Source of the DNA: an uncultured Eggerthellaceae bacterium
Lineage (GTDB): Bacteria; Actinomycetota; Coriobacteriia; Coriobacteriales; Eggerthellaceae
Assembly: GCA_910588205.1 (NCBI GenBank)
Contig: CAJUQK010000030.1
Coordinates: 1 to 20,279 of the forward strand
DNA: 20,279 bases
Reading direction: 5' to 3'
Shown: one piece after another, positions 1 to 7,621 of the stretch
Numbering within the stretch: position 1 is the first letter of the stretch
Layout of the letters: every line of letters begins with the position of its first letter
Translations under genes and position numbers: made by a program
The notes under the pieces: generated by a model
What the model was told of the DNA's origin: nothing
What the model saw: the letters and a program-made list of their open reading frames with translations, nothing else
Databases searched by the model: none

Positions 1-8
1 GCAGTGGT

Positions 9-32
9 GATGCGGACCCAAAGGGTCCCATC
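9..32. repeat. Strong hairpin near left edge, possible terminator of a gene outside the window
   Basis: GGACCC (14-19) and GGGTCC (23-28) form a perfect stem around an AAA loop. The helix extends to GATG/CATC (9-12, 29-32) with one bulged C at position 13. A run of seven T lies at 49-55, about 17 nt past the stem on the plus strand, which is too far for a classical intrinsic terminator. It could end a plus-strand gene to the left of the window, or belong to the leader of a leftward gene. The sequence alone does not decide. Confidence 0.35.
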
Positions 33-112
33 AGCAGTGCGGTGAGGATTTTTTTGTTTTACACAGAAGACAGCCCTTCCCCGTGAGGGGTTGAGGCCGA
101 TTCTGAGGACCA

Positions 113-143
113 GAAACCCATGATATACATCATTATGGGTTTC
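113..143. repeat. Inverted repeat with AT-rich loop
   Basis: GAAACCCAT (113-121) is repeated in inverted form as ATGGGTTTC (135-143), separated by 13 AT-rich bases that contain a smaller ATGAT/ATCAT dyad. Looser pairing continues outside (GGAC...GTCC). The repeat lies between the MFS gene stop and the window edge. It may be a terminator-like structure, an operator, or part of a structured leader of a leftward gene beyond position 1. No T-tract follows on either strand. Confidence 0.4.
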
Positions 144-246
144 GCCTGTCCGAAGCCTAAGGCCGAATGTCCCTTGCGGGGAGGGCGAGCATCCCCATGA
201 ATTTATGACATCTGGACCGTCCCCTGTCATACGCACAGCCATGCAT

Positions 247-275
247 GTAGCCCCGGGCCGACCACGGTCGGCCCC
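247..275 (+). repeat. REP-like GTAG palindrome, copy f
   Basis: The arms GGGCCGACC (255-263) and GGTCGGCCC (266-274) are perfectly complementary around a 2-nt AC loop. GTAG stands at 247-250, four C upstream of the stem. It has the same architecture (9-bp stem starting GGG, 2-nt loop, nearby GTAG) as the palindromes at 16.46-16.93 kb, so I treat it as a distant member of that family. It sits just after the MFS stop codon, where such repeats often accumulate. Confidence 0.6.
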
Positions 276-281
276 ATAAGA

Positions 282-1655
282 TCATTCTGGGTCGTGCGTG
301 CGGACTTTTACAAGGGCAACCAGGAGGACCACCGCAGAGAGCGCGGCAGAGAACGCGAAGGCCATCTGATAGCCAAAGGCGCCCGCGCTTGCCAATGCCG
401 TGATGATGAGCATCATGAGCGCCGTACCAAAGGATGCGCAAGCCTGACGCAGCGTAACGAAGAACGTAGAGCCATCTCCCATGAGCGGACCAGGCAGACC
501 ACCCATGCCCCAAGAGATGAACGGACCGATGATGGTGCTCACGCCGATGCCGCGAATGGTCTGCATGAGGGTGAGCAGCCAGAGAGGCGTGGATGCATCC
601 ACGAAGATCATGGACACCGCTCCTAGCGTGAGGCACGCGGCACCGCCGATGATGACCGGCCGCGCCCCTATCTTGTCAGAGAGGATGCCACCCAGCGGGT
701 TGAACACCACCGCCAGAACCGTAGCAGGGATGAACACGATGCCCGCATCCAACGCAGAGAGACCGCATATATTCTGCACGAACAGTGGGATGATGAGCGT
801 GATGCCCATGAAGGAGGCGAAGAGGCTGCACTGGCCTATCAAGCTGGCCACGTAGCGACCATGGTTCATGATCTGCATGGAGATGAGCGGGTGTTCGATC
901 CGCTGTTGGCGCGTGATGAACAAGATCAGGCATGCGATGCCCAACACCAGCGGGATGATGACCTGGAAGCTCCCGAATCCGAGGCGCGCCGCATCGGTGA
1001 ACCCGAGCAAGAGGCCGCCGAAGCCGATGGTGGACAGCGCAAGCGAGAGCCAGTCAAGGCGCGCACCCTGCGCAGGCGCCTTCTCCCGGGGCACGAAGGC
1101 GATGATGCAGACCGCCAGAACAGCCAGCACTACAACGAGCATGATGAAGAAGCTCCGCCATCCTAAGCTTCCCACCAGGGCACCACCGATGAGGGGGCCG
1201 ATGTTCGGCGCGAAGCCCATGGCAACTCCCGCGATGCCCATGGCAGTGCCGGTCTTGCCTGCGGAAAAGCGCGTCATGGCGATGGTCTGAAGCACAGGGA
1301 GCGTGATGCCCGTAGCGATGGCCTGAGGGATGCGGCCGATCAAGAGCACGATGAAATCCGGTGCCAGCCAGTCGATGACCGATCCCGCCAGGAACAGGAT
1401 GCATGACGTCAGGATCAGCTGGCGGACGCTCATGACGCGAGAGAGGTGCGCCACCAAGGGCACGGTGATGCCGATGACCAGCATGTAGAGGGTGGTGAGC
1501 CATTGGGAAGTTGCTTCTACCGTACCGAATGAAGCCTGGATACCCAGGAGCATGGAGTTCATGGCCGTCTGCGTGAGAGAACCCAGCGCACAAAGCACCG
1601 TGGTGATGGCGAACATCACGTATACCTGCCTGCGGCCGATCGCTTCCGTTGTCAT
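282..1655 (-). CDS. MFS drug/solute exporter, DHA2 (EmrB/QacA) type
   Basis: A 457-residue integral membrane protein, almost entirely hydrophobic helices with short loops. Residues about 142-165 carry a glycine- and proline-rich helix (GVAMGFAPNIGPLIGGAL) that matches motif C, the antiporter signature of DHA2 drug:H+ exporters. An LSRVMSVRQL stretch near residue 75 resembles the motif A loop. The length is at the short end for 14-helix DHA2 proteins (usually about 480-510). It starts at ATG 1655 with a GAAAGG-type ribosome site nearby. It lies 90 bp downstream of the OPT transporter gene on the same strand and may be the last gene of that transcription unit. The substrate cannot be predicted. 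Family assignment is confident, function only general. Confidence 0.88.
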   Translation of the reverse strand: MTTEAIGRRQVYVMFAITTVLCALGSLTQTAMNSMLLGIQASFGTVEATSQWLTTLYMLVIGITVPLVAHLSRVMSVRQLILTSCILFLAGSVIDWLAPDFIVLLIGRIPQAIATGITLPVLQTIAMTRFSAGKTGTAMGIAGVAMGFAPNIGPLIGGALVGSLGWRSFFIMLVVVLAVLAVCIIAFVPREKAPAQGARLDWLSLALSTIGFGGLLLGFTDAARLGFGSFQVIIPLVLGIACLILFITRQQRIEHPLISMQIMNHGRYVASLIGQCSLFASFMGITLIIPLFVQNICGLSALDAGIVFIPATVLAVVFNPLGGILSDKIGARPVIIGGAACLTLGAVSMIFVDASTPLWLLTLMQTIRGIGVSTIIGPFISWGMGGLPGPLMGDGSTFFVTLRQACASFGTALMMLIITALASAGAFGYQMAFAFSAALSAVVLLVALVKVRTHDPE

Positions 1656-1745
1656 AGGATGCCTTTCGTATCAGGGAACGCGCATGATGGTACATGACAC
1701 GCCTGTGAAAAGGAGCGACGGATTCGGCGGATGCCCCGTTCGGTA

Positions 1746-3452
1746 CTATCCGATCAGCGCAGAAGCTGAAACGATCAGAGCCAGAATGATGCCCATGATG
1801 GATTCGCCACCAAGCAAGCCAGATGCCAAGATCAAGCCCGTATCGCCATAGGCACGCTCGCGGGCTTCACGCTCTTCGGGTGCAAGGCGGTCCATCCTCT
1901 TGCGATGGACGACATCTACCAATGCCTTGACCACCACACCCAGAAACGCGGTGAGTGACATATAGAATGGAAGGTACATGCCCAGCCCGAGCATCATGGC
2001 AGGAAAGCGAACTAGGTAGAGGACGAAGCCCGCCACAGCGCCTATCACGAATGCCGTCATGTTCGGCACACCAGACACCATGGTAGCGACCACGCTGGCT
2101 TGAGCGGAGACGAATTCCTTGCCAGGCCCGAATGCCTCTGCCCCGTAAGCCTGGAAGAGCACGCCGATGGCCAACGCTGCCACCACCGAACCGATGAGCG
2201 CTCCGATGGCCTGGCCCACCCATTGGGCCTTCGGGCTGGTACCCAGGACAGCACCAGCCTTGAGATCATTCATGACATCCCCTGCAAGGCCACAAGCCAC
2301 CGCTACGAGCGCAGCCACGAAGAAGAGCTGGAGCGAGGATACCTCTGCCACCAAGGCTACTAGGAACAAGGCGATCAACCCGAATATCTCCATGGGATCG
2401 ATGCTCGTCTGTCCTACCGATTGGGCGCTCATGGCACAAGCCACGAATGCGCAGATAACGGTGATGAGCGCCACGGAGATCGGCAGCTGCAGCGCGATGC
2501 ATGCAGCCACGGCCGCGCTGGCAAGGGCCAGGATGGCAAGGCCTGAGTTGCGAATGGCCTTGGCTTGGGATGTGCCGTTCGAAAGACAGGCCACCGCCGT
2601 CAAGCCCAGAGATCCGCCTTGACGGTTCGCTTGTCCGGCTTTCTTGGAGAGCGTCCGAACGCCCAGGGGGAGGATGTCCCGCACGATCACCGCAATACCG
2701 CAACCCATCATGCATCCCATACCCACGCAAGATGCCACCGTACGGGCATCCTCTGCTGAGGCTATCCCCAAGGCAGGTGCTCCCACAACGAGACCGAAGT
2801 TCGCCAGCACTGCTCCTCCGAACCACACCACCATGGCACCTGTGCCCACCAAAAAGCCCACAGCCAGCATCATCGGGGACGCGTAGATGCCGAAGACGAC
2901 GCTGGGAATGGAGAGCTGGCCCACCATGGAGGGGATCACCTTCAGCCCATCGCGCAGGAGGGCCCATAACGCCGCGAATCCCATGGCACCGAAGAGCTTC
3001 GCTCCCGTACGACCGCCGGTTTCACCCGCTTTCAACGTTTCGGCGGCCGCTTGTCCCAGCGGGTATTCCAGTTCGGCTTCGTCTATGAAATGACGACGCA
3101 ACGCGATGGAAGCCACCAGCCCCACCACAGATCCGCAGAGCGCTATTACGAGCAATTGGAAGGTGGAGATGCCTTCTCCCAGGCCCAGCATCCAGGCACC
3201 GGGAATGGTGAAGGCCAGCCCTCCCGCCACCATGGCACCCGATGACATCACCGTATGGGTCACGTTCGCTTCATTGAGCGATGCCTTCCGATGCTTGAAT
3301 GCCTTCAGAGCGAAGAGCGATATGAGGGCAGCGAAGATGATCGGCCAAGGAAGCGCTCCCATCTTGAGAGCGACATACACAGAGGATGCGGTGATGAGAG
3401 CGCATCCCAAGCATCCGATGACGATGCCACGAAGCGTGAGCTGACCATTCAA
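1746..3452 (-). CDS. OPT-family oligopeptide transporter
   Basis: A 568-residue polytopic membrane protein of the oligopeptide transporter (OPT) superfamily. The N-terminus has a first helix (ITASSVYVALKMGALPWPII) typical of bacterial OPT proteins. It is followed by the hallmark EYPLGQAAAETLKAG region around residues 129-143, and many small-residue helices run to the C-terminus. Family members import peptides or metal-siderophore chelates by proton coupling, and the substrate here is unknown. The reading frame begins with TTG (3452-3450), with AAGGA about 8 nt upstream. I accept this start because no upstream ATG has a ribosome site. It lies 78 bp after ybaK and 90 bp before the MFS gene, all on the minus strand. 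Confidence 0.88.
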   Translation of the reverse strand: MNGQLTLRGIVIGCLGCALITASSVYVALKMGALPWPIIFAALISLFALKAFKHRKASLNEANVTHTVMSSGAMVAGGLAFTIPGAWMLGLGEGISTFQLLVIALCGSVVGLVASIALRRHFIDEAELEYPLGQAAAETLKAGETGGRTGAKLFGAMGFAALWALLRDGLKVIPSMVGQLSIPSVVFGIYASPMMLAVGFLVGTGAMVVWFGGAVLANFGLVVGAPALGIASAEDARTVASCVGMGCMMGCGIAVIVRDILPLGVRTLSKKAGQANRQGGSLGLTAVACLSNGTSQAKAIRNSGLAILALASAAVAACIALQLPISVALITVICAFVACAMSAQSVGQTSIDPMEIFGLIALFLVALVAEVSSLQLFFVAALVAVACGLAGDVMNDLKAGAVLGTSPKAQWVGQAIGALIGSVVAALAIGVLFQAYGAEAFGPGKEFVSAQASVVATMVSGVPNMTAFVIGAVAGFVLYLVRFPAMMLGLGMYLPFYMSLTAFLGVVVKALVDVVHRKRMDRLAPEEREARERAYGDTGLILASGLLGGESIMGIILALIVSASALIG

Positions 3453-3530
3453 GGCGTGATCCTTTCAAGGCGGTCCAAAAGGGAACAGGGAAGGGCCGAT
3501 TCTGGCACAATCCCCATCATTTGCGCAGGG

Positions 3531-4010
3531 TCAGACCACGAGATCGGCGTATGCGGCACCGATGAGGCGCGCAAGGTCATCCGGTGCCGTTTCCAGCTGA
3601 CATCCGATGCGGCCGCCCGAATAGAGGATGGTGTCGAAGAGCTGAGCCGTCTCGTCTAGGGTCGTTCGGAACCGTTGCTTCATACCCACCGGAGAACAGC
3701 CTCCATGAACGTATCCGGTCAGAGGGAGCAGCTCACGCAAGGGCAGCATAGCCACAGCCTTCTCCCCCACCGCCTGAGCGGCTTTCTTGAGATCCAGCTC
3801 CTCGGCCACCGGGATCATGAACACGTAATGATCACCGGTCTTCCCCGTGGTGACCAGCGTCTTGAACACGCGATCAGGGTCTTCCCCCAGCAGGGCGGCT
3901 ACCTCAACGCCACTGGGCGCCCCGTCCGCTTCGAACGTGCGGAAGGCGAAGGGGATGCCAGCCGCCTCCACTTCACGGATGGCATTGGTCTTGGCAGGCT
4001 TCTTCGCCAT
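3531..4010 (-). CDS. ybaK: YbaK/EbsC-family Cys-tRNA(Pro) deacylase
   Basis: A 159-residue cytoplasmic protein of the YbaK/ProX editing family, which hydrolyses Cys mischarged onto tRNA(Pro). The sequence shows the N-terminal KTNAIREVEAAGI helix and the catalytic-region lysine at residue 50 in DRVFKTLV. It also has GYVHGGCSPVGMK at about 99-111 and the C-terminal SGGRIGCQLE motif, all diagnostic. The length equals that of E. coli YbaK. It starts at ATG 4010, only 5 bp after the stop of the aldolase gene, so translation probably depends on the upstream gene. The ribosome site is weak. No metabolic link to the neighbours is obvious. Confidence 0.93.
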   Translation of the reverse strand: MAKKPAKTNAIREVEAAGIPFAFRTFEADGAPSGVEVAALLGEDPDRVFKTLVTTGKTGDHYVFMIPVAEELDLKKAAQAVGEKAVAMLPLRELLPLTGYVHGGCSPVGMKQRFRTTLDETAQLFDTILYSGGRIGCQLETAPDDLARLIGAAYADLVV

Positions 4011-4015
4011 GAATG

Positions 4016-5374
4016 CTAGCCGCGCGGTGGCTTCGGGTAGTACCGGTAGACGGGCTCTTCCCGTTGAGGCTGAGGTTGATAAGCCCCTTCCAGCCCCGCC
4101 TGAGGCTCAGGCTGGTATGGGAATTGCGGATCGGGCTGAGGCCACGGCTGTGGCTCTTGCACGACCTGCGGTTGCGGTTCCGGCATGGTCTGGGACTGTG
4201 GTTCCGGCATGACCTGCGGCTGAGACCGGAAAGCGGGAGGCGTGGCCTCTAAGGCCGCTTCCACCGTCATCTCAGGGCCACCGAGCTTCGGGAACCCCTG
4301 AGCGCTCAGGGGAGGATCGACGAGCTCTTGAGCAGAAAGAGGCTCGCCCGATGGAATGGGCTCCTGCTCAGGAACGGAAGCGGGGTCCGAGACAGGAGCA
4401 GGCTCTGGTTCTGGAATGGGAACGGCCGCTTCAAAGGCTTCGCTCCCCTCATTCACCTCAATAGGCGCTGGTGCCGCCTCAACGGGTGCCGGAGCCACCG
4501 AAACTGGTGCCGGAGCGCTCATCTGCTGGAACCCTTCAGGCCGCATGGCCGGACGGCCGAAGATGCCGCTCTCTTCTATCCCTAGCCCGTATTCCCGAGA
4601 CATCCGCAAGATATCTTCCTCGGAGATGGCAGACAGATAGGGTCTTCCGGTCATGCAGGTCTTAAGGTAGATCCCTGCAGCTTTTTCGATGGTCTGAGCG
4701 CGCCCGAACGCCTCATCCAAGGTAGCGCCCGCCACGAAGAGCCCATGATGGGGCCAGATGACCGCGCTCGTGCGCTCCATGGCCGCTGCCGTCTTCCGGG
4801 CCAGAGCCACGCTGCCGGGGACCTCCCAGCTCAAGAGCTGGACCCCTTCAGGGAAGACGAAGGCGCATTCGCTCACCTGAGCCCAGAGCAGACGCGTGAA
4901 CAGGGCCCCATCCGGGGGCACGATATTAGTCATAGCCGCCAGATCAGCGGGGTGGCAATGATAGATGACACGGCTCTTGCCTTCCGTAGCCGCCATGCGC
5001 ACCTCATGGCAGATCAGATGCGCCAGAAGCTCGGAAGTGGGCTGAGCGTCTCCCTTGAAGCCCCAGCATTCCCTCCAAGCGCTGCCGCTGCGGTCTATCT
5101 CGATGATCCCCAGGCTGTGCTTCGGGTCATGGGCGATGCTGCGGAAATGGCTCCCAGCTGCGGTGATCAGGAAGCACTCCCCCGCCAGACGAGGCAGTTC
5201 CACCTCGAGCCGCTGCCAACCATGGGCGCTGAACCCTGACCGAACCTCATTCGCCTCGCTCTTGCGCAGCCGATAGGAGGCATTGCCGCCGTTGGATTCG
5301 TGCCAACCGAACTGCCAGCCGTCATTGCACAGGCGGATGAATTCGCGAGCGAAACCGGTGTCTAGGACCTTCAT
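4016..5374 (-). CDS. rhaD: Rhamnulose-1-phosphate aldolase-like class II aldolase with long Pro/Gln-rich tail
   Basis: Residues 1-275 align along their length with RhaD, the zinc aldolase that splits L-rhamnulose 1-phosphate into DHAP and L-lactaldehyde. The landmarks are GWHESNGGN near the N-terminus, the probable catalytic Glu115 in TSEL, and zinc ligands His139 and His141 in YHCH and His210 in WPHHG. These sit two positions before their E. coli counterparts. From about residue 286 to 452 the protein continues as a low-complexity tail rich in Pro, Ala, Glu and Gln (PAPV, PEPQ and PQPQ units), absent from normal RhaD (about 274 residues). The ATG at 5374 is preferred because AGGAG precedes it and homology starts there; the frame is open further upstream. 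It lies 28 bp behind larC and 5 bp before ybaK. No other rhamnose genes are in the window. Confidence 0.85.
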   Translation of the reverse strand: MKVLDTGFAREFIRLCNDGWQFGWHESNGGNASYRLRKSEANEVRSGFSAHGWQRLEVELPRLAGECFLITAAGSHFRSIAHDPKHSLGIIEIDRSGSAWRECWGFKGDAQPTSELLAHLICHEVRMAATEGKSRVIYHCHPADLAAMTNIVPPDGALFTRLLWAQVSECAFVFPEGVQLLSWEVPGSVALARKTAAAMERTSAVIWPHHGLFVAGATLDEAFGRAQTIEKAAGIYLKTCMTGRPYLSAISEEDILRMSREYGLGIEESGIFGRPAMRPEGFQQMSAPAPVSVAPAPVEAAPAPIEVNEGSEAFEAAVPIPEPEPAPVSDPASVPEQEPIPSGEPLSAQELVDPPLSAQGFPKLGGPEMTVEAALEATPPAFRSQPQVMPEPQSQTMPEPQPQVVQEPQPWPQPDPQFPYQPEPQAGLEGAYQPQPQREEPVYRYYPKPPRG

Positions 5375-5402
5375 GGGCACTCCTGACCTTCCAACATCTG
5401 CT

Positions 5403-6023
5403 TCAGAATACTTTACCAGGGTTGCAGAGCATCGTAACATCAGCTTGGGCTTTTGCCGCCGCTTCGTCCATGAACTCCTCTGCGAAATACACAACGAGCG
5501 CAGCCCCCGTAGGCGTGGTCAGCTCCCCCTCTTCGGGGCCTGCGAAGGCAGGGACCCCTTCAAGGACGTTCGCCGTAGCAGGGGCCGGGATGGGCAGACG
5601 GCCATGGGCGCAGTTTACGTGACCGAAGCCCGTGCATACCGGCGTTGCCAATACGCGCTGCGGTCCGAGGGCATCCATGGCCGCACAGGCTCGCAGCACG
5701 AATCCCACCGCTTCGGCAGAGCCTACCTCATGGAAGTGCACCTCATCCACGCTCACCCCATGAGCCTTCGCCTCTGCCTGAGCCAACAGGTCGTAGACCC
5801 CGTGAGCGTAGCGCTGGGCACGAGGAGTCACGCCAGAAGCACAGATGGCCTCTCGGACCTCCCCCAGGCTATGATGATGGTGGCTCTCTCCGGAGCCTTG
5901 ATGCTGATGGGAGGCACCCCGGTCCGCTGACTGAAAGACCTCATGACCCACCAGGCCTTCGCATGCCTTCGCGAAACCATCTTTGGTAGAGCCATGGGTG
6001 CAATCCAATAGGAGCGTAGTCAT
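5403..6023 (-). CDS. larC: LarC N-terminal type nickel insertion protein, short form
   Basis: A 206-residue protein matching LarC1, the part of the nickel chelatase that inserts Ni into the pyridinium bis-thiocarboxylate mononucleotide. Visible hallmarks are the MTTLLLDC start, a His cluster (HHHH, residues 48-51), AEAKAHGVSVDEVHFHEVGS (about 83-102), AHGRLPIPAPAT and GELTTPTGAA. The region before the His cluster is about 30-40 residues shorter than usual. The protein stops soon after TPTGAA, so the C-terminal CTP-binding LarC2 part is absent. In Lactobacillus plantarum LarC2 is added by a programmed frameshift, but here only 28 bp separate the stop from the aldolase start. ATG 6023 fits homology; a GTG at 6032 overlapping the larB stop is the alternative. 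Confidence 0.85.
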   Translation of the reverse strand: MTTLLLDCTHGSTKDGFAKACEGLVGHEVFQSADRGASHQHQGSGESHHHHSLGEVREAICASGVTPRAQRYAHGVYDLLAQAEAKAHGVSVDEVHFHEVGSAEAVGFVLRACAAMDALGPQRVLATPVCTGFGHVNCAHGRLPIPAPATANVLEGVPAFAGPEEGELTTPTGAALVVYFAEEFMDEAAAKAQADVTMLCNPGKVF

Positions 6024-6028
6024 GAGCC

Positions 6029-6778
6029 TCACCCTCTTCGGCAGATCATGGCAGCCGTGTAAGCCGCCCCGAAACCGTTATCAATGTTGACCACCGAAAC
6101 CCCGGAGGCACAGGAATTCAACATGGAGAGCAGGGCCGCCACGCCGCCGAAGGAAGCGCCGTAACCCACGCTGGTAGGTACGGCGATGACCGGGCAGTTG
6201 GCCAAGCCACCTAGGACGCTTGCCAAAGCGCCCTCCATACCGGCTACGGCCACGATAGCCGAAGCCCCCAGGATGTCGTCCATCCGAGCCAGCGTTCGGT
6301 GCAATCCTGCCACACCCACATCGAAGGCGCGAACCACCTTGCATCCGAGCATTTGAGCAGTGAGGGCAGCCTCCTCGGCCACGGGCATATCGGACGTACC
6401 TGCGCTGGCCACCAGCACATACCCCTCCGTGAGGGGCTGAGGCATACCACCCACGATGCCCACCTGAGGGATGGGTTCATAGCTGAGATCCACCCCCGCC
6501 TCCTCAAGGAACCGGGCCTTCTCCGGCGCCAAACGCGTGATGAGCACGTGCTGCTGACCGTTATCTTGCAACGCGTCCACGATGGCCGCTATCTGATCCG
6601 CTGTCTTCCCTGCGCCATAGATCACCTCTGTGGCTCCTTGGAGCAGATGACGATGGAGATCCACCGTAGCGAACCCCAGATCTTCGAAGGGCTTTCTGCG
6701 CAGGGTGCGCTCGGCCTCATCTACGGGGATGCTGCCAGCCGCTACCCCTTCCAGGAGCGTGCGGACGCCTTCAACCAT
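6029..6778 (-). CDS. larB: LarB, pyridinium-3,5-biscarboxylic acid mononucleotide synthase
   Basis: A 249-residue PurE-related enzyme that carboxylates and hydrolyses nicotinic acid adenine dinucleotide, the first step of nickel-pincer cofactor synthesis. Evidence is the N-terminal ATVDLHRHLLQGATEVIYGAGKT region, typical of LarB (DxxR...G.PEVIYGxGKT), followed by VLVASAGTSDMPVAEEAA. The glycine-rich PurE-like core with VAVAGMEGALASVLGGL and PTSVGYG comes next. I place the start at ATG 6778 because AAGGAGG lies about 6 nt upstream; an in-frame start at 6802 is possible. It overlaps larE by 8 bp and its stop touches larC, so the three genes are translationally coupled. Confidence 0.93.
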   Translation of the reverse strand: MVEGVRTLLEGVAAGSIPVDEAERTLRRKPFEDLGFATVDLHRHLLQGATEVIYGAGKTADQIAAIVDALQDNGQQHVLITRLAPEKARFLEEAGVDLSYEPIPQVGIVGGMPQPLTEGYVLVASAGTSDMPVAEEAALTAQMLGCKVVRAFDVGVAGLHRTLARMDDILGASAIVAVAGMEGALASVLGGLANCPVIAVPTSVGYGASFGGVAALLSMLNSCASGVSVVNIDNGFGAAYTAAMICRRG

Positions 6779-7592
6779 GAAGCCCCTCCTTGATGACCTC
6801 ATTCAAGCTGCCTTGCCGATACCCCTCTACGTCAACGGTGACATAGGCAAAGCCCAGCTCATGCAGCTTCGCGCTCACGCGAGAACGGAGCGGATCCTGT
6901 AGCAGGCGCGAGATGCCCTCCTGCCCCACCTCAATGCGGGCCAAGTTTCTATGGGCGCGCACACGTGCCTGGGCGAACCCTTCCGCACGCAAGAGCGTTT
7001 CAGCTTGGTCTATCTGGTGCAAGAGCCCAGCATCCAACGGCGTACCGTAAGGAATGCGACTGGCGAGGCAGGCAGCGGCAGGGGTCTGGGCGTTCGGCAG
7101 GCCCAACGCCTGAGCGGCAGCGCGGATATCCGGCTTCGTGAAGCCCGCCTCAGCTAGAGGGCTGCGGATACCCAGCTCCCGAAGCGCCCGCTCTCCCGGG
7201 CGATAGTCCTCTGCGTCTGAGACGTTGCTCCCGTCGCAGAGAGTGGCACCCAGCACTTCCGCCCGTGCGGCAGCCTCACCCATGATGAGCCGCTTGCAGT
7301 GATAGCACCGGTCTTCGCCATTGCTTTGGACGGCGGGGGACTTAAGCGGATCCACTGCCAGTATGTGCTGAGGAATGCCCCACCCTTCGCAGAATGTGCG
7401 GGCGAAAGCGGCATCCTCCTCTCCCATGAGGGAGGATGCCACCGTGATGGCCTGAGCCTGGACCCCCGGCAATCCCCAAGCGAAAGCCAACAGAAACGTG
7501 GAATCAACGCCTCCCGAGAAGGCCACGGCCACGGAGCCCATCTCCATGAGCGCACGGGCCAGGCGCTCCTCCTTGGTTTCTCGTTCTGTCAT
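6771..7592 (-). CDS. larE: LarE, ATP-dependent sulfur transferase of nickel-pincer cofactor synthesis
   Basis: A 273-residue PP-loop enzyme that adenylates the carboxylates of the LarB product and converts them to thiocarboxylates. The PP-loop SGGVDST is at residues 26-32. DRCYHCK (Cys96, Cys99) and PAAACLASRIPYGT (Cys175) follow. In L. plantarum LarE the cysteine equivalent to Cys175 is the sacrificial sulfur donor. Homologues with the additional CxxC pair are known to carry a [4Fe-4S] cluster on the three cysteines. The present protein has all three, so it is probably of the cluster type (inference). ATG 7592 begins it, 29 bp after the cyclophilin gene; it overlaps larB by 8 bp. Confidence 0.93.
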   Translation of the reverse strand: MTERETKEERLARALMEMGSVAVAFSGGVDSTFLLAFAWGLPGVQAQAITVASSLMGEEDAAFARTFCEGWGIPQHILAVDPLKSPAVQSNGEDRCYHCKRLIMGEAAARAEVLGATLCDGSNVSDAEDYRPGERALRELGIRSPLAEAGFTKPDIRAAAQALGLPNAQTPAAACLASRIPYGTPLDAGLLHQIDQAETLLRAEGFAQARVRAHRNLARIEVGQEGISRLLQDPLRSRVSAKLHELGFAYVTVDVEGYRQGSLNEVIKEGLHG

Positions 7593-7621
7593 GGCCCTAC
7601 GTTGTCAGAGAGAAACGAGCG

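Noticed and set aside
113..164. Known riboswitch (ZTP or cobalamin type) in the left-edge region
   Set aside because: Stems are present but the conserved core bases of these classes could not be matched by eye.
5375..5494. N-terminal 40-residue extension of the aldolase frame, considered as a frameshifted LarC2
   Set aside because: It overlaps the end of larC in another frame and its sequence does not resemble LarC2. The aldolase homology starts at ATG 5374 with AGGAG upstream.
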